Shown here: positions 42,734 to 51,700 of the stretch, one piece after another
Layout: every line of letters begins with the position of its first letter
Numbering within the stretch: position 1 is the first letter of the stretch
NCBI RefSeq assembly: GCF_002157355.1
Contig: NZ_LYMK01000026.1
Span: 1 to 64,000, forward strand
DNA: 64,000 nucleotides
From: Variovorax sp. JS1663
Lineage (GTDB): Bacteria > Pseudomonadota > Gammaproteobacteria > Burkholderiales > Burkholderiaceae_C
Reading direction: 5' to 3'
The notes under the pieces: model-generated
Seen by the model: the letters and a program-made list of their open reading frames with translations, nothing else
Database searches by the model: none
What the model was told of the DNA's origin: nothing
Translations under genes and position numbers: made by a program

Positions 42734-43503
42734 AGACACTGAAGCAGAAGGGGCGCCAGTGGGCGCTGGGCCTGGTCACGATGCTGCTGTTCCTGGTGCT
42801 GTGGGAGGCGCTGGTGCGGCTGCTGCACGTGCGGCCGATCACCCTGCCGCCACCCAGCGCGGTGTTCCAGGAGCTGGGCCAGGAATGGCGCTGGTACCTC
42901 GACCATGCGTGGTACACGCTGGCCACCACGCTGGGCGGCTTCGTGCTGTCGGTGGTGGTGGGCGTGGCGCTGGCCATGATGCTGGTGGGCTCGCGGATGT
43001 TCGAGCATTCCATCTACCCATTGATCGTGGGGCTCAACAGCGTGCCCAAGGTCGCGATTGCGCCGCTCTTCGTGATCTGGCTGGGCACCGGCTCCGAGCC
43101 CAAGATCGCGATCGCCTTCCTGATCGCGGTGTTCGCCGTGATCGTCGACGCAGTCCATGGCCTGCGCTCGGTGCCGCAGGACGTGCTGGACCTCGGGCGC
43201 GTGCTGAAGGGCTCGACGATGGACTTCTTCCTCAAGGTGCGGCTGCCGTGTGCCTTGCCCTCGATCCTCACCGGCATGAAGGTCGCGATCTCGCTCGCGC
43301 TGGTGGGGGCGATCGTGGGCGAGTTCGTGGCGTCGCAGCGCGGGCTGGGCTACGTGATCCTGAGCGCGCAGGGCACCTTCGACACCACGCGCGTGTTCGC
43401 GGCGGTGACCGTGCTGGCGGTGCTGGGGATCGGCCTCTACGGCGGCCTGGCCTGGGCCGAGCGGCGGCTGACGCCGTGGCGGCCGAAGGAAGCGATGGCC
43501 TGA
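42730..43503 (+). CDS. ABC transporter permease (SsuC/TauC-like)
   Basis: 257 residues with six predicted helices. The EAA-like loop is VPQDVLDLGRVLKGSTMDFFLKVRLPCALPSIL, and VGAIVGEFVASQRGLGY is diagnostic for SsuC/TauC-type permeases. It closes the plus-strand operon and is followed by a strong terminator. Confidence 0.93.
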   Translation: MKTLKQKGRQWALGLVTMLLFLVLWEALVRLLHVRPITLPPPSAVFQELGQEWRWYLDHAWYTLATTLGGFVLSVVVGVALAMMLVGSRMFEHSIYPLIVGLNSVPKVAIAPLFVIWLGTGSEPKIAIAFLIAVFAVIVDAVHGLRSVPQDVLDLGRVLKGSTMDFFLKVRLPCALPSILTGMKVAISLALVGAIVGEFVASQRGLGYVILSAQGTFDTTRVFAAVTVLAVLGIGLYGGLAWAERRLTPWRPKEAMA

Positions 43504-43530
43504 GACGGCGGCGCGGCTTCAGGCACATGA

Positions 43531-43563
43531 AGGGAGCTGCCCGCAAGGGCGGCTCCCTTTTTT
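43531..43563 (+). terminator. rho-independent terminator of the picolinate plus-strand operon
   Basis: AGGGAGC pairs with GCTCCCT, and an inner GCCC-gcaa-GGGC stem continues the hairpin; TTTTTT follows. It marks the end of the transcript from 33183. Confidence 0.9.
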
Positions 43564-43591
43564 CGTTCAGCGTTGCTTCTCCCGCCGGCAG

Positions 43592-43626
43592 AAGTTTGCT
43601 ATTTATTGTTGCTCAATAGGAAACTT
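43592..43626. promoter_or_regulatory. inverted repeat upstream of the DJ-1 gene, candidate regulator site
   Basis: Arms AAGTTT-G-CTATT and AATAG-G-AAACTT mirror each other. Inside, the 17-mer at 43608-43624 reads GTTG-CTC-AAT-AGG-AAAC and aligns without gaps to the dyad at 44355-44371 upstream of the MFS gene (shared GTTG-N3-AAT-N-G-N3-AAC). A shared regulator, probably the XRE-cupin protein at 46573, is inferred. Confidence 0.5.
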
Positions 43627-43679
43627 TTATCTAGAGTGTTGCCTCGGGTGCTCGTGGGAGCGCCATCGAGGAGCACGTG

Positions 43680-44315
43680 ATGAAGTTTGCCTTTCTGCTG
43701 TACGAAGGCGTCGAGCCCATCGACCTGGCCGCGATCGGCGTGGTCTCGATGGCGAGGCGCGTGATACCGGAATTCGAATACCTGACGGTCGCCGCCGACG
43801 CGGGCCTGCAGCGCTTGTCGAACGGCCTGCGCGTGGCGCCGGATTTCGGCTTCGACGACTGCCCGCCCTTTGACGTGTTGATCGTGCCCGGCGGCCCCGG
43901 CTGGGTGCAGGCGAGCGAAGACGCCGCCATCCGCGATTTCCTGCGCCGCCGCGGCGACGGCGCGGTGCTGGTCTCCATCTGCACCGGGGCCATGCTGCTG
44001 GCGAAGGCCGGCCTGCTCGACGGCCGCATCGCGACCACCAAGTGCGAGGTGCGCCCGCCCGAGGTGTCGCCCCTGTCGCTGCTCACGCGCGACCATCCGC
44101 GCATCGATGCGCGCCACGCCCTGATGGTGGACAACGGCACGGTGCTCACCGGGGGCGGCGTGAGCCTGTGCATCGACGCGATGCTCCATCTCATCGCCAC
44201 GCGCGTCGGCGCCGCAGAGGCGGCCGAGGTGGCCCGCATCATCGAGTACGGCGCGGCCTGGGAGGCCAACAAGGCACGCCTGCCCACGCTTCTTGCAGCC
44301 AAGGGTTTGTCCTAG
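43680..44315 (+). CDS. DJ-1/PfpI family protein
   Basis: 211 residues of the class I glutamine amidotransferase-like fold. The nucleophile elbow is SICTGAMLLAKAGLLDGR with Cys near residue 102; FDVLIVPGGPG is also family-typical. Relatives include isonitrile hydratases and AraC-like regulators without the DNA-binding part. ATG at 43680 is preferred over the GTG at 43677 because GAGGAG lies at better spacing. It may act on a nitrogen heterocycle or isonitrile, but nothing in the sequence fixes the substrate. Confidence 0.8.
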   Translation: MKFAFLLYEGVEPIDLAAIGVVSMARRVIPEFEYLTVAADAGLQRLSNGLRVAPDFGFDDCPPFDVLIVPGGPGWVQASEDAAIRDFLRRRGDGAVLVSICTGAMLLAKAGLLDGRIATTKCEVRPPEVSPLSLLTRDHPRIDARHALMVDNGTVLTGGGVSLCIDAMLHLIATRVGAAEAAEVARIIEYGAAWEANKARLPTLLAAKGLS

Positions 44316-44327
44316 CGCGTCATCGCG

Positions 44328-44382
44328 TTGACGCTCCGGATTGGGCAACCTATAGTTGTCTAATGGACAACATAAGTTGCCC
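44328..44382 (+). promoter_or_regulatory. promoter with nested dyads upstream of the MFS gene
   Basis: TTGACG (44328-44333) and TATAGT (44351-44356) at 17-bp spacing form a strong sigma70 promoter. Directly on it lie two nested perfect dyads: GTTGTC-TAATG-GACAAC (44355-44371), inside GGGCAAC (44343-44349) and GTTGCCC (44376-44382). The inner dyad resembles the one before the DJ-1 gene. Repression by a dimer covering the -10 is likely. Confidence 0.65.
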
Positions 44383-44430
44383 ATCGCAGTGCCGCCGCGC
44401 GGCGCGTGTCTGATCAAACTGGAGAAGGCG

Positions 44431-45756
44431 ATGGAAATCACGCAGGCCACACAGGCCTATGGCGCCGCAGCGGCGGACCAGGCGGACCGCCGCGTCGGGC
44501 GGGTGGTGTTCGCGAGTGCGCTGGGAACGATCATCGAGTGGTACGACTTCCTGATCTACGGCGCGGCCGCGGCGCTGGTGTTCAACAAGCTGTTCTTTCC
44601 GGCGGAGGATCCCTTCGTCGGCACGCTCGCCGCGCTGGGCAGCGCGGCCGTCGGCTTCTTCGCGCGCCCCTTCGGCGGCGCGGTGTTCGGCTACTTCGGC
44701 GACCGGCTCGGCCGCAAGTCGATGCTGCTGCTGACGCTGATCATCATGGGGCTGGGCACCTTCGCGATCGGCCTTTTGCCCACCTATGCGCAGATCGGCA
44801 TCTGGGCGCCGATCCTGCTGGTGGTGCTGCGCATCATCCAGGGCATCGGCCTGGGCGGCGAGTGGGGCGGGGCGGCGCTCATGGTGCTCGAGCACGCGCC
44901 GGCCAAGCGGCGCGGGCTGTGCGGCAGCCTGGTGCAGGTGGGTTTCCCGATCGGGCTCATCCTCTCGGCCGGCGTGTTCGGGCTGGTGTCGAAGCTGCCG
45001 GAAGAGGAGTTCCTGTCCTGGGGGTGGCGCGTGCCCTTCCTCTCCAGCCTGGTGCTGGTGATCCTCGGCGCCTTCATTCGCCTCAAGGTGGAAGAGTCGC
45101 CCGTGTTCGAGGCCATGAAGGCCAGGAAGGAGATCGCGCGCAACCCGCTGGCCGAGGCGATCTTCAGGCATCCGAGGAGCTTCCTGGTGGCCATCGGCCT
45201 GAAAATCTCGGAGGTGTCCTGGGTCTACATGCTCACCGTGTTCGTGGTGGTGTACGCCACCACCCGGCTGGGGCTGCCCAAGGCGCAGATCCTCGACGCG
45301 ATCATGATCGCCGCGGCGATCGAGATCGTCACCATCCCGCTGTTCGGCTACCTGTCGGACCTGATCGGCCGGCGGCCCTTCTACTTCGCCGGCGCGATCT
45401 TCACCATCGGCTTCGCCTTCCCGATGTTCTGGCTGCTGGGCACGCGCGATCCGCTGGTGATCGTGGCCGCGGTCGCGGTGGCGCTGAGTTTCGGCCACGG
45501 CTTGATGTTCGCGCCCGAAGCCACCTACTTCCCCGAGCTTTTCGGCGCCCGGGCGCGCTACAGCGGCGCCTCCTTCGGCTTCCAGGTGGCCGCGGCGATC
45601 GGCGGCGGGCTGACGCCGGTGCTGGCCACCTGGTTGAACGAGAAGGCGGGTGGCACGGCCGGCGTTTCCATCATGCTGATCGCGCTGGCCTTGATCACGC
45701 TGGTTGCCGCGTTCTTTGCGCACGAGACGCGCAACCGTTCCGTGTCGGTGCTCTGA
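44431..45756 (+). CDS. MFS metabolite:H+ symporter (MHS family)
   Basis: 441 residues, 12 helices. The MHS hallmark RRVGRVVFASALGTIIEWYDFLIYGAAA opens the protein; FGYFGDRLGRKSMLL is the loop 2-3 motif, and GIGLGGEWGGAALMVLEHAP is typical of dicarboxylate/aromatic symporters. The start at 44431 has GGAGAAGG upstream; an earlier in-frame ATG at 44356 lies on the operator and is rejected. Since picolinate uptake by an MFS protein is known in other bacteria, it may belong to the pathway, but its promoter lacks a PicR-like site. Confidence 0.87.
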   Translation: MEITQATQAYGAAAADQADRRVGRVVFASALGTIIEWYDFLIYGAAAALVFNKLFFPAEDPFVGTLAALGSAAVGFFARPFGGAVFGYFGDRLGRKSMLLLTLIIMGLGTFAIGLLPTYAQIGIWAPILLVVLRIIQGIGLGGEWGGAALMVLEHAPAKRRGLCGSLVQVGFPIGLILSAGVFGLVSKLPEEEFLSWGWRVPFLSSLVLVILGAFIRLKVEESPVFEAMKARKEIARNPLAEAIFRHPRSFLVAIGLKISEVSWVYMLTVFVVVYATTRLGLPKAQILDAIMIAAAIEIVTIPLFGYLSDLIGRRPFYFAGAIFTIGFAFPMFWLLGTRDPLVIVAAVAVALSFGHGLMFAPEATYFPELFGARARYSGASFGFQVAAAIGGGLTPVLATWLNEKAGGTAGVSIMLIALALITLVAAFFAHETRNRSVSVL

Positions 45757-45798
45757 GGCGCCGTCTCTTCCCACACTCATCGATCCAAAGGAGATTCC

Positions 45799-46200
45799 AT
45801 GTCCACCGTCCACACCGCGCAACGCCTGTCCGGCAAGCTTGAACCCACCCCCGGCGGCTCGGTCTACGTCGACCCCGAGAAGCTGGAATGGCAGAAGTCC
45901 CAGTTCGACAAGATCTGGATGAAGGTGCTCTACCGCAACGACGAGGCCGGCGAGATGACGGTGCTGCTGAAGTGGGAGCCGGGCGCCGTACTGCCCTTCC
46001 ACAGGCATCCGGAGATCGAGCAGAGCTGGGTGCTCGAAGGAAGCTTCTACGACCACGACGGCATCTGCCGCGCCGGCCAGTACGTGTGGCGCCAGCCGGG
46101 GTCGCTGCACGAGACGCGTTCCGACGAGGGCTGCCTGCTGTTGGCCATCTACCGCAAGCCCAACGTGTTCTTCCACACGGCGGGCTTCCAGTCCGCCTGA
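45799..46200 (+). CDS. cupin-domain protein (ChrR/dihydroxyacetophenone-dioxygenase-like)
   Basis: 133 residues with one cupin. Metal ligands are expected in PFHRHPEIEQSWVLEGSFYDHDG (two His and a Glu) and a later His in GSLHETRSDEG. It could be a small dioxygenase or an anti-sigma/sensor cupin. AAAGGAG precedes its ATG. It follows the MFS gene after 42 bp and a ferredoxin comes next, so the three are probably cotranscribed. Substrate unknown. Confidence 0.78.
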   Translation: MSTVHTAQRLSGKLEPTPGGSVYVDPEKLEWQKSQFDKIWMKVLYRNDEAGEMTVLLKWEPGAVLPFHRHPEIEQSWVLEGSFYDHDGICRAGQYVWRQPGSLHETRSDEGCLLLAIYRKPNVFFHTAGFQSA

Positions 46201-46212
46201 GGAGCAGTGCGC

Positions 46213-46539
46213 GTGGCCTACGTCGTCACCGACGCCTGCATCGGCTGCCGCTACGGCGAATGCATCGAGGTCTGCCCGCAGGAGGCGTTTCGCGAGGGGC
46301 CGAACTTCGTCGTGATCGACCCCGACGCGTGCGCCAATTGCGCTCTGTGCGAGATGGTGTGCCCGGTGCAGGCGATCCATCCGGTGCATGGCCTCGGCGA
46401 GGCGATGCGGCCCTTCGCCGCGTTGAACGCGGAGCTCGCGCGGCGCTGGCCCCAGGCGAGCTACCGCGGTCCGCTGCCGGAAGCGGATGCGTGGGCCGCG
46501 CGGACGGACAAGCTCGCGCAGCTCGACCGCGCGACCTAG
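46213..46539 (+). CDS. seven-iron (3Fe-4S/4Fe-4S) ferredoxin, FdxA-like
   Basis: 108 residues starting from GTG at 46213. Cys ligands are CIGCRYGECIEVCP and CANCALCEMVCPVQAI. The first cluster motif is the FdxA type CxxCxxxxCxxxCP. The GTG at 46207 is only two bases after the GAGGAG site, so the second GTG with eight bases is preferred; the protein then starts VAYVVTDAC as FdxA does. It provides electrons to an unknown enzyme, perhaps the cupin before it. The ~45-residue C-terminal tail has no counterpart in small ferredoxins. Confidence 0.83.
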   Translation: MAYVVTDACIGCRYGECIEVCPQEAFREGPNFVVIDPDACANCALCEMVCPVQAIHPVHGLGEAMRPFAALNAELARRWPQASYRGPLPEADAWAARTDKLAQLDRAT

Positions 46540-46572
46540 GCTCGGGGAGGCGCGTCCGTAGAATCGGGCGAC

Positions 46573-47229
46573 ATGCCAACCAAGAAGCGTTCCGCAGCCA
46601 AAGCACCGGAGGGCGCGTCGGATCCGGTGCAGCAGCAGGACGCCGCGCTGCCCACCGCCGACCTCGGCGCCCGCATCAAGCATCAGCGCCTTGCCGCCGG
46701 GCTCACGCTGGCCGAGCTGGCCGAGCGGGCCGGCTTCGGCAAGGCGTACCTCTCGCGCATCGAGAACGGCAAGAAGGTGCCGCCCATCGGTACGCTCTCG
46801 CGCATCGCGGACGTGCTGGGCATCGAGGCCGCGGCCCTGCTCCAGAACGCAGGCGTGCACACCCGCTGGCGCGGCGCCAGCGTGGTCCGGCGCAACGAGA
46901 AGCGGCAGACGGTGATGGGCGGCAGCGCCTTCGGCTACGACTACTTCGCGCTCACCGACGCCACCGAGGGGCGCGCGCTGCAGCCCTTCCTGTTCTCCTT
47001 CCCGGCCGAGGTCGACAAGTTCGTCTTCTTCGAGCACGAGGGCGAGGAAATGCTGCACGTGCTGACCGGCCGCATCGAATGGCAGGTGGGCATGGACAAG
47101 TACATCCTCGAGGCCGGCGACACCATCCACTTCGATTCACGCATGCCGCACCGCGGGCATGCGCTGTCGGGCGCGGCGACCGCGCTGGTGGTGATGTATT
47201 CGCCGGGCAAGCCGGCGAACCTCGGCTAG
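46573..47229 (+). CDS. XRE-family regulator with C-terminal cupin sensor domain
   Basis: 218 residues. A helix-turn-helix of the XRE type (about 33-88: IKHQRLAAGLTLAELAERAG, YLSRIENGKKVPP) precedes a cupin domain (about 140-212: FFEHEGEEMLHVLTGRIEWQVG, HFDSRMPHRGHAL). Such proteins (PuuR-like) sense small ligands and repress catabolic or transport operons. The nearby shared dyads at 43608 and 44355 are plausible targets. Its stop overlaps the convergent nuoB-like stop by 4 bp. Confidence 0.87.
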   Translation: MPTKKRSAAKAPEGASDPVQQQDAALPTADLGARIKHQRLAAGLTLAELAERAGFGKAYLSRIENGKKVPPIGTLSRIADVLGIEAAALLQNAGVHTRWRGASVVRRNEKRQTVMGGSAFGYDYFALTDATEGRALQPFLFSFPAEVDKFVFFEHEGEEMLHVLTGRIEWQVGMDKYILEAGDTIHFDSRMPHRGHALSGAATALVVMYSPGKPANLG

Positions 47230-47786
47230 CGCGAGATGGTCTGCTGTCGGCGAACCTTCTCCTGCAGCTGCAGGATGCCGTAGAGCAGCGCCTCCGCCGT
47301 GGGCGGGCAGCCGGGCACGTAGACGTCGACCGGAATGATGCGGTCGCAGCCACGCACCACCGAATAGCTGTAGTGGTAGTAGCCGCCGCCGTTGGCGCAC
47401 GACCCCATCGAGATCACGTAGCGCGGCTCGGCCATCTGGTCGTAAACCTTGCGGATGGCGCGCGCCATCTTGTTGGTGAGGGTGCCGGCCACGATCATCA
47501 GGTCGGCCTGGCGCGGGCTGGCGCGCGGGATCATGCCGAAGCGGTCCATGTCGTAGCGTGCGCTGGCGGCATGGATCATCTCGACCGCGCAGCAGGCGAG
47601 GCCGAAGGTGAGGTACCACATGCTGCCGGCGCGGGCGCGGTCGATGAGCTCGCGGGCGGAGGTGAGGAGATAGCCGTCTTCGGCAAGCACGGAGGACAGG
47701 GACGAGGACACGGGGGATGGCGCGCAAAGTGCGGATGGCGCCATTCTTCCGGCCGGCGCAGGCGCCGTCTTGGAAAAAACGGACAT
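47226..47786 (-). CDS. orphan NADH:quinone oxidoreductase subunit B (NuoB-like)
   Basis: 186 residues. All four ligands of the N2 [4Fe-4S] cluster are present: Cys65-Cys66 (GLACCAVEM), Cys130 (GSCANGG) and Cys160 (PGCPPTAEALLYG). No other complex I gene is in the window, so this is probably a second copy besides the main nuo operon. The N-terminal 35 residues are low-complexity. Start at 47786 lies near the AraC gene. It could serve as a spare subunit, or in a hydrogenase-like complex; neither can be judged here. Confidence 0.83.
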   Translation of the reverse strand: MSVFSKTAPAPAGRMAPSALCAPSPVSSSLSSVLAEDGYLLTSARELIDRARAGSMWYLTFGLACCAVEMIHAASARYDMDRFGMIPRASPRQADLMIVAGTLTNKMARAIRKVYDQMAEPRYVISMGSCANGGGYYHYSYSVVRGCDRIIPVDVYVPGCPPTAEALLYGILQLQEKVRRQQTISR

Positions 47787-47810
47787 GCCCGGCGCGCAGG
47801 CCGATGCGCC

Positions 47811-48680
47811 TCAGCGGTAGGGCCAGTGCCGCGGCGTCAGGGCCCGCGCGAAGCGCAGCATGTCGCGCCCCACGCGGTAGGACCAGTAGCCCGGGTCGTC
47901 GCCGTCGATTCGTGCAAGCAGCTGGCCCATCGGCAGGCCCGACAGCGCGCGCGATTCGTTCGTGAGATGCGACTGGTCGAAATAGCCATGGGCTGCGGCC
48001 AGGCTGCTGAGCGCATCGGGCGCGAGCAGCGCCTCGCCCAGCATGGAGCCGAAGCGGGCGACGCGGTGGTACTGCTTCGGGCCGGTGCCGAGGGTGGCGG
48101 TGAACTGCCGCGAGAACTGCCGCTCGCCCAGGCCGCTGCGATGCGCGGCCGCCCGCGGGCCATGTTGGATGTGCAGCGCGAACTCGGAGGCACGGCGGTC
48201 GACGCCGCGCGGCGGCCGCTGCCGCCAGCGCGCGCGCAGGAAGTCGAACAGCAGCGCGAGCTGCGCCGGCTCGCCGCGCGCCATGCGCAGCCGTTCCTCG
48301 AGCACGCGCCAGGCCCGTGGCCAGACCGATTCGGCCGCGAAGCTGCGGTTGTGCAGCACCGCCGCCGATTCCCCGAGCAGCCGCGACACGGCGGCCGGCT
48401 GCAGCAGCACCGACAGCATGCGGATGCGGCCGCGCTGCAGCGACATCAGCGGCTGGCTCGACAGGCCGGCGATGAAGGCGCCGGGGGCGGGTGTCCACCG
48501 CGACGGGTCGGCCGTGTCGGGCACGTCGATGCCGCCCTCCAGCATCACCGTCAGCAGGGTGTGCAGGGAGGCCGGCAGATGGCTCTGCACGGGTTGCTCG
48601 CCGGGCTCCAGCTCGAGCAGCAGCACGCAGGTGACGACCGGCCAGAGGTCGGGCGGGACGGGAGGCAGCCGATAGCGCAT
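47811..48680 (-). CDS. AraC-family transcriptional regulator
   Basis: 289 residues. The C-terminal third holds the two helix-turn-helix motifs of AraC (ERQFSRQFTATLGTGPKQYHRVARF and LAAAHGYFDQSHLTNESRALSGLPMGQLL). The N-terminal part is a DUF6597-like sensor region. It lies between lhr and the nuoB-like gene in the same direction. Its target is unknown; the start at 48680 was chosen because the sensor sequence starts there (MRYRLPPVPPDLWPVV). Confidence 0.85.
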   Translation of the reverse strand: MRYRLPPVPPDLWPVVTCVLLLELEPGEQPVQSHLPASLHTLLTVMLEGGIDVPDTADPSRWTPAPGAFIAGLSSQPLMSLQRGRIRMLSVLLQPAAVSRLLGESAAVLHNRSFAAESVWPRAWRVLEERLRMARGEPAQLALLFDFLRARWRQRPPRGVDRRASEFALHIQHGPRAAAHRSGLGERQFSRQFTATLGTGPKQYHRVARFGSMLGEALLAPDALSSLAAAHGYFDQSHLTNESRALSGLPMGQLLARIDGDDPGYWSYRVGRDMLRFARALTPRHWPYR

Positions 48681-48709
48681 GGAGAGTCCTGGCGCGAGTC
48701 CAGTGGCGC

Positions 48710-51700
48710 TCAGGCCAGGGCCTGCTCGGCCGCGAGGCCGCCGCGCACGGCAGGCGAGAGCGTGAGGATGCGGCGCGCGTGCTTCTCCAGCGCCGCCTCG
48801 AGCGGCGCCAGCAGCTGGATCTCGCCGCCCACGCTCGCCGCGATCGGCACGCCGCCCAGGTAGAGCACGCGCGAGCCCGGCACGCGCGGCACCCGGTTGC
48901 CAGGCAGCACGCTGCCCAGCAGGTTGGCCGGATCGGCGGCGGACAGGCAGATCAGCTCCGCGTCCGGTGCCTGCCGCCGCACCTGGCGCAGCAGCCCGAT
49001 CGCTTCCGGCAGCGCGAACTGTTCGCCCGACAGGCCGGCGATGAAGCGGCCGCCGCGGATCTCGCCGCGGGCCTCCAGCCGGCGATAGCAGCGCACCAGC
49101 TCGCGCCAGGGCGGCAGCCACGCGGCCTCGCGCTCGATCAGGTGCCAGGCCATCACGCCGTAGCGGCGCAGCAGCACGCGCGCCACCTGTTCGACGGCAT
49201 CGGCGGAAGAGGCTTCGGCGGCCGATGCGGCAGCCGGCCGCGCCAGCGACCAGCGGCCCGCATCCTCGATGCCGAACAACGCCCCGCGCCGGCGGCGATG
49301 GTGCGCATGCATGCCGGCCCGCTTGGAGGCCGGCACCAGCAGCGCCCGCAGCCCCGCATAGCTGTCGCAGCGCACGCGGCCGCGCGCGACCAGTTCCGAC
49401 AGGGCATCTTCCAGCTCGGTGCCCAGCAGGCGGGCGCCGTCCGCGATCTCGTCGAAGAAGGAGGCGCCGTGTCCGCCCAGCCACTCGGCCACGCGCCGCG
49501 CGCGCGAGCCCAGGGCCTCGTCGTCGGCCGGAACGGGGGCGAGGCCGGTCCACAGCGCGGCACTGCGGCGCGGCAGCAGCAGGATCGGCGTGCTGCGCAG
49601 CGAGGTGCCGGCGCGCCCGGTGCGGCCTTCCGCGGTGGCGGGGCGCAGCCGCGTCCACATCACGCGGCCGGCGGTGCAGAGGTCGTCGAGCCAGGGGCTC
49701 GCATAGTCGTTGACCCGTGCCGTCAGCAGCTCGGATTCCCACAGCGCGGCGGGCGCCTCGTAGCCTTCGAGCTGGGTCAGCACGCCGGCGAGCGCCTCGG
49801 GGCCGCTGACGCGGGCGCCGGCGCTCAGGTGCTGCCACTCGAACAGGAAGCGCGCGAAGTCGCGTGGCTCGACCGGCTCGATCTCGCGCCGCAGGCGCTT
49901 GAGCGTGTAGCGGTGGATGCGCGCGAGCAGGTGGCGCTCGCACCATTCGGGCGCCGCGGCATCGGGCGTGAAGCGGCCGTGCAGCACCAGGCCCTCGGCC
50001 TGCAGGCCGAGCAGGGCGGTCTCGATCTCGGCGGCGGGCAGGCGCAGTTGCGCTGCGAGCGTTTGAAGGGTGACCGGGCCCAGGCCGCCCAGGCGCGACT
50101 GCAGCAGCTCGCGCAGCGCCGCGTCGCGTGAAGCGGGTGCCTGGCCGTAGCCGGCGGGGGCCTCGATGGCCGGTTCCATGCCGGCTGCGGGATGCAGCAG
50201 GCGCAGCAGCGAGAGGCGCTCCGCCGCGACCCACAGGCCGTCTTCGTCGCCCGGCGGACGCAGCCGCGTCGCGCGGCCCGCGCGGACCAGCTCCGCGAGC
50301 CATGGCGCCCAAGCCCGATCGCGGGCCGCTTCCTCGGCGGTCAGCAGGCCCAGGCCGTTGAGGGCCTCGTGCATCTCGTCCGCATGGCGCGGGTCGGGCC
50401 AGGCTTCCTCGCGCACGGCGGAGATGGCCTCGGGGTCCAGCCGGCCCAGGTCGTCGGCGCTTTCGGGGTCGGTGTAGCGGCGGCTCTGCACGGCTTGCGT
50501 GCGGCGTTCCTCCAGCGGCGCGTCGTCGAGAAAGGCATAGGGCCGCGCGGAGAGCACCTCGGCCGCGAGCGGGGAGGGCGCGGGCAGGTCGCGCGCCGCG
50601 ACCCGCACCTCGCCGGCCTCCATGCGGCGCAGCAGGGCCAGCCAGCCCTCGGCATCCATGGCCTCGTGCAGGCAGTCGTCCAGCGTCTGCGCGACCAGCG
50701 GGTGGTCCGGCACCTCGCGTTCGCCGGCCAGGTTCTCGGCACATGCAACCTGGTCGGGGAAGACGCTGGCCAGCAGGTCCTCGGACTTCATGCGCTGCAA
50801 CTGCGGCGCGACCTTGCGGCCGCCGACGAAGCGCGGCAGCGCCAGCGCGGTGGTCGCGTTCCAGCGCCAGCGCACGCCGAACAACGGCGCGTCCAGCAAA
50901 GCCTGCACCAGCACGTCCAGCGCGGTGGCCGAGTGCAGGTAGCGCGCGACCTCGTCCAGCGCGAAGCTGTGGCTGGTGGAGAGCGACAGCACGATGGCGT
51001 CTTCCGTCGCCGCGGCCTGCAGCTCGAAGTTGAACTTGCGGCAGAAGCGCTTGCGCAAGGCCAGGCCCCAGGCCCGGTTGAGCCGGCTGCCGAAAGGCGA
51101 GTGGATGACCAGCTGCATGCCGCCCGACTCGTCGAAGAAGCGCTCCAGCACGATCTGCCGCTGGCTGGGCAGCACGCCCAGCACGCCGAGCGTGCGGGCG
51201 AGGTGGTCCACCAACTGCCGCGCCGCATCCTCGGACAGGCCGGCGATGCGCGCCTGGAGCCACTGCACTGCCGCCTGTGCACCTTCGTTCTGGATGCGCT
51301 CACCGATCTCCTCGCGCAGGCGCGACACGCCGGCGGAGAGCTCGTCGCTGCGCCCCGGCGCCTCGCCGAGCCAGAAGGGGATGTTGGGCGCGGCGCCCTG
51401 CGCGTCCTCCACCCGCACGCGGCCGGGCTCGATGCGCAGGATGCGGTAGCTGGTATTGCCGAGCTGGAACACGTCGCCGGCCAGGCTTTCGACCGCGAAA
51501 TCCTCGTTGACCGTGCCGATCTGGTGCGCCTGCGGCTCCAGCACGACGCTGTAGTCCCCGGTCTCCGGGATGGTGCCGCCGGAGGTGAGGGCGGTCATGC
51601 GCGCACCGCGGCGCTCGCGCAGGCGGTGGTGCACCGCGTCCCTGTGCACGTAGCCGGCGCGGGGGCCGTTGCGGGTGGCGAAGCCCTCGACGAGCATGCC

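Noticed and set aside
44350..47130. 926-codon minus-strand frame across the MFS, cupin and ferredoxin genes
   Set aside because: Runs antisense to four genes with clear families; composition is typical of a shadow.
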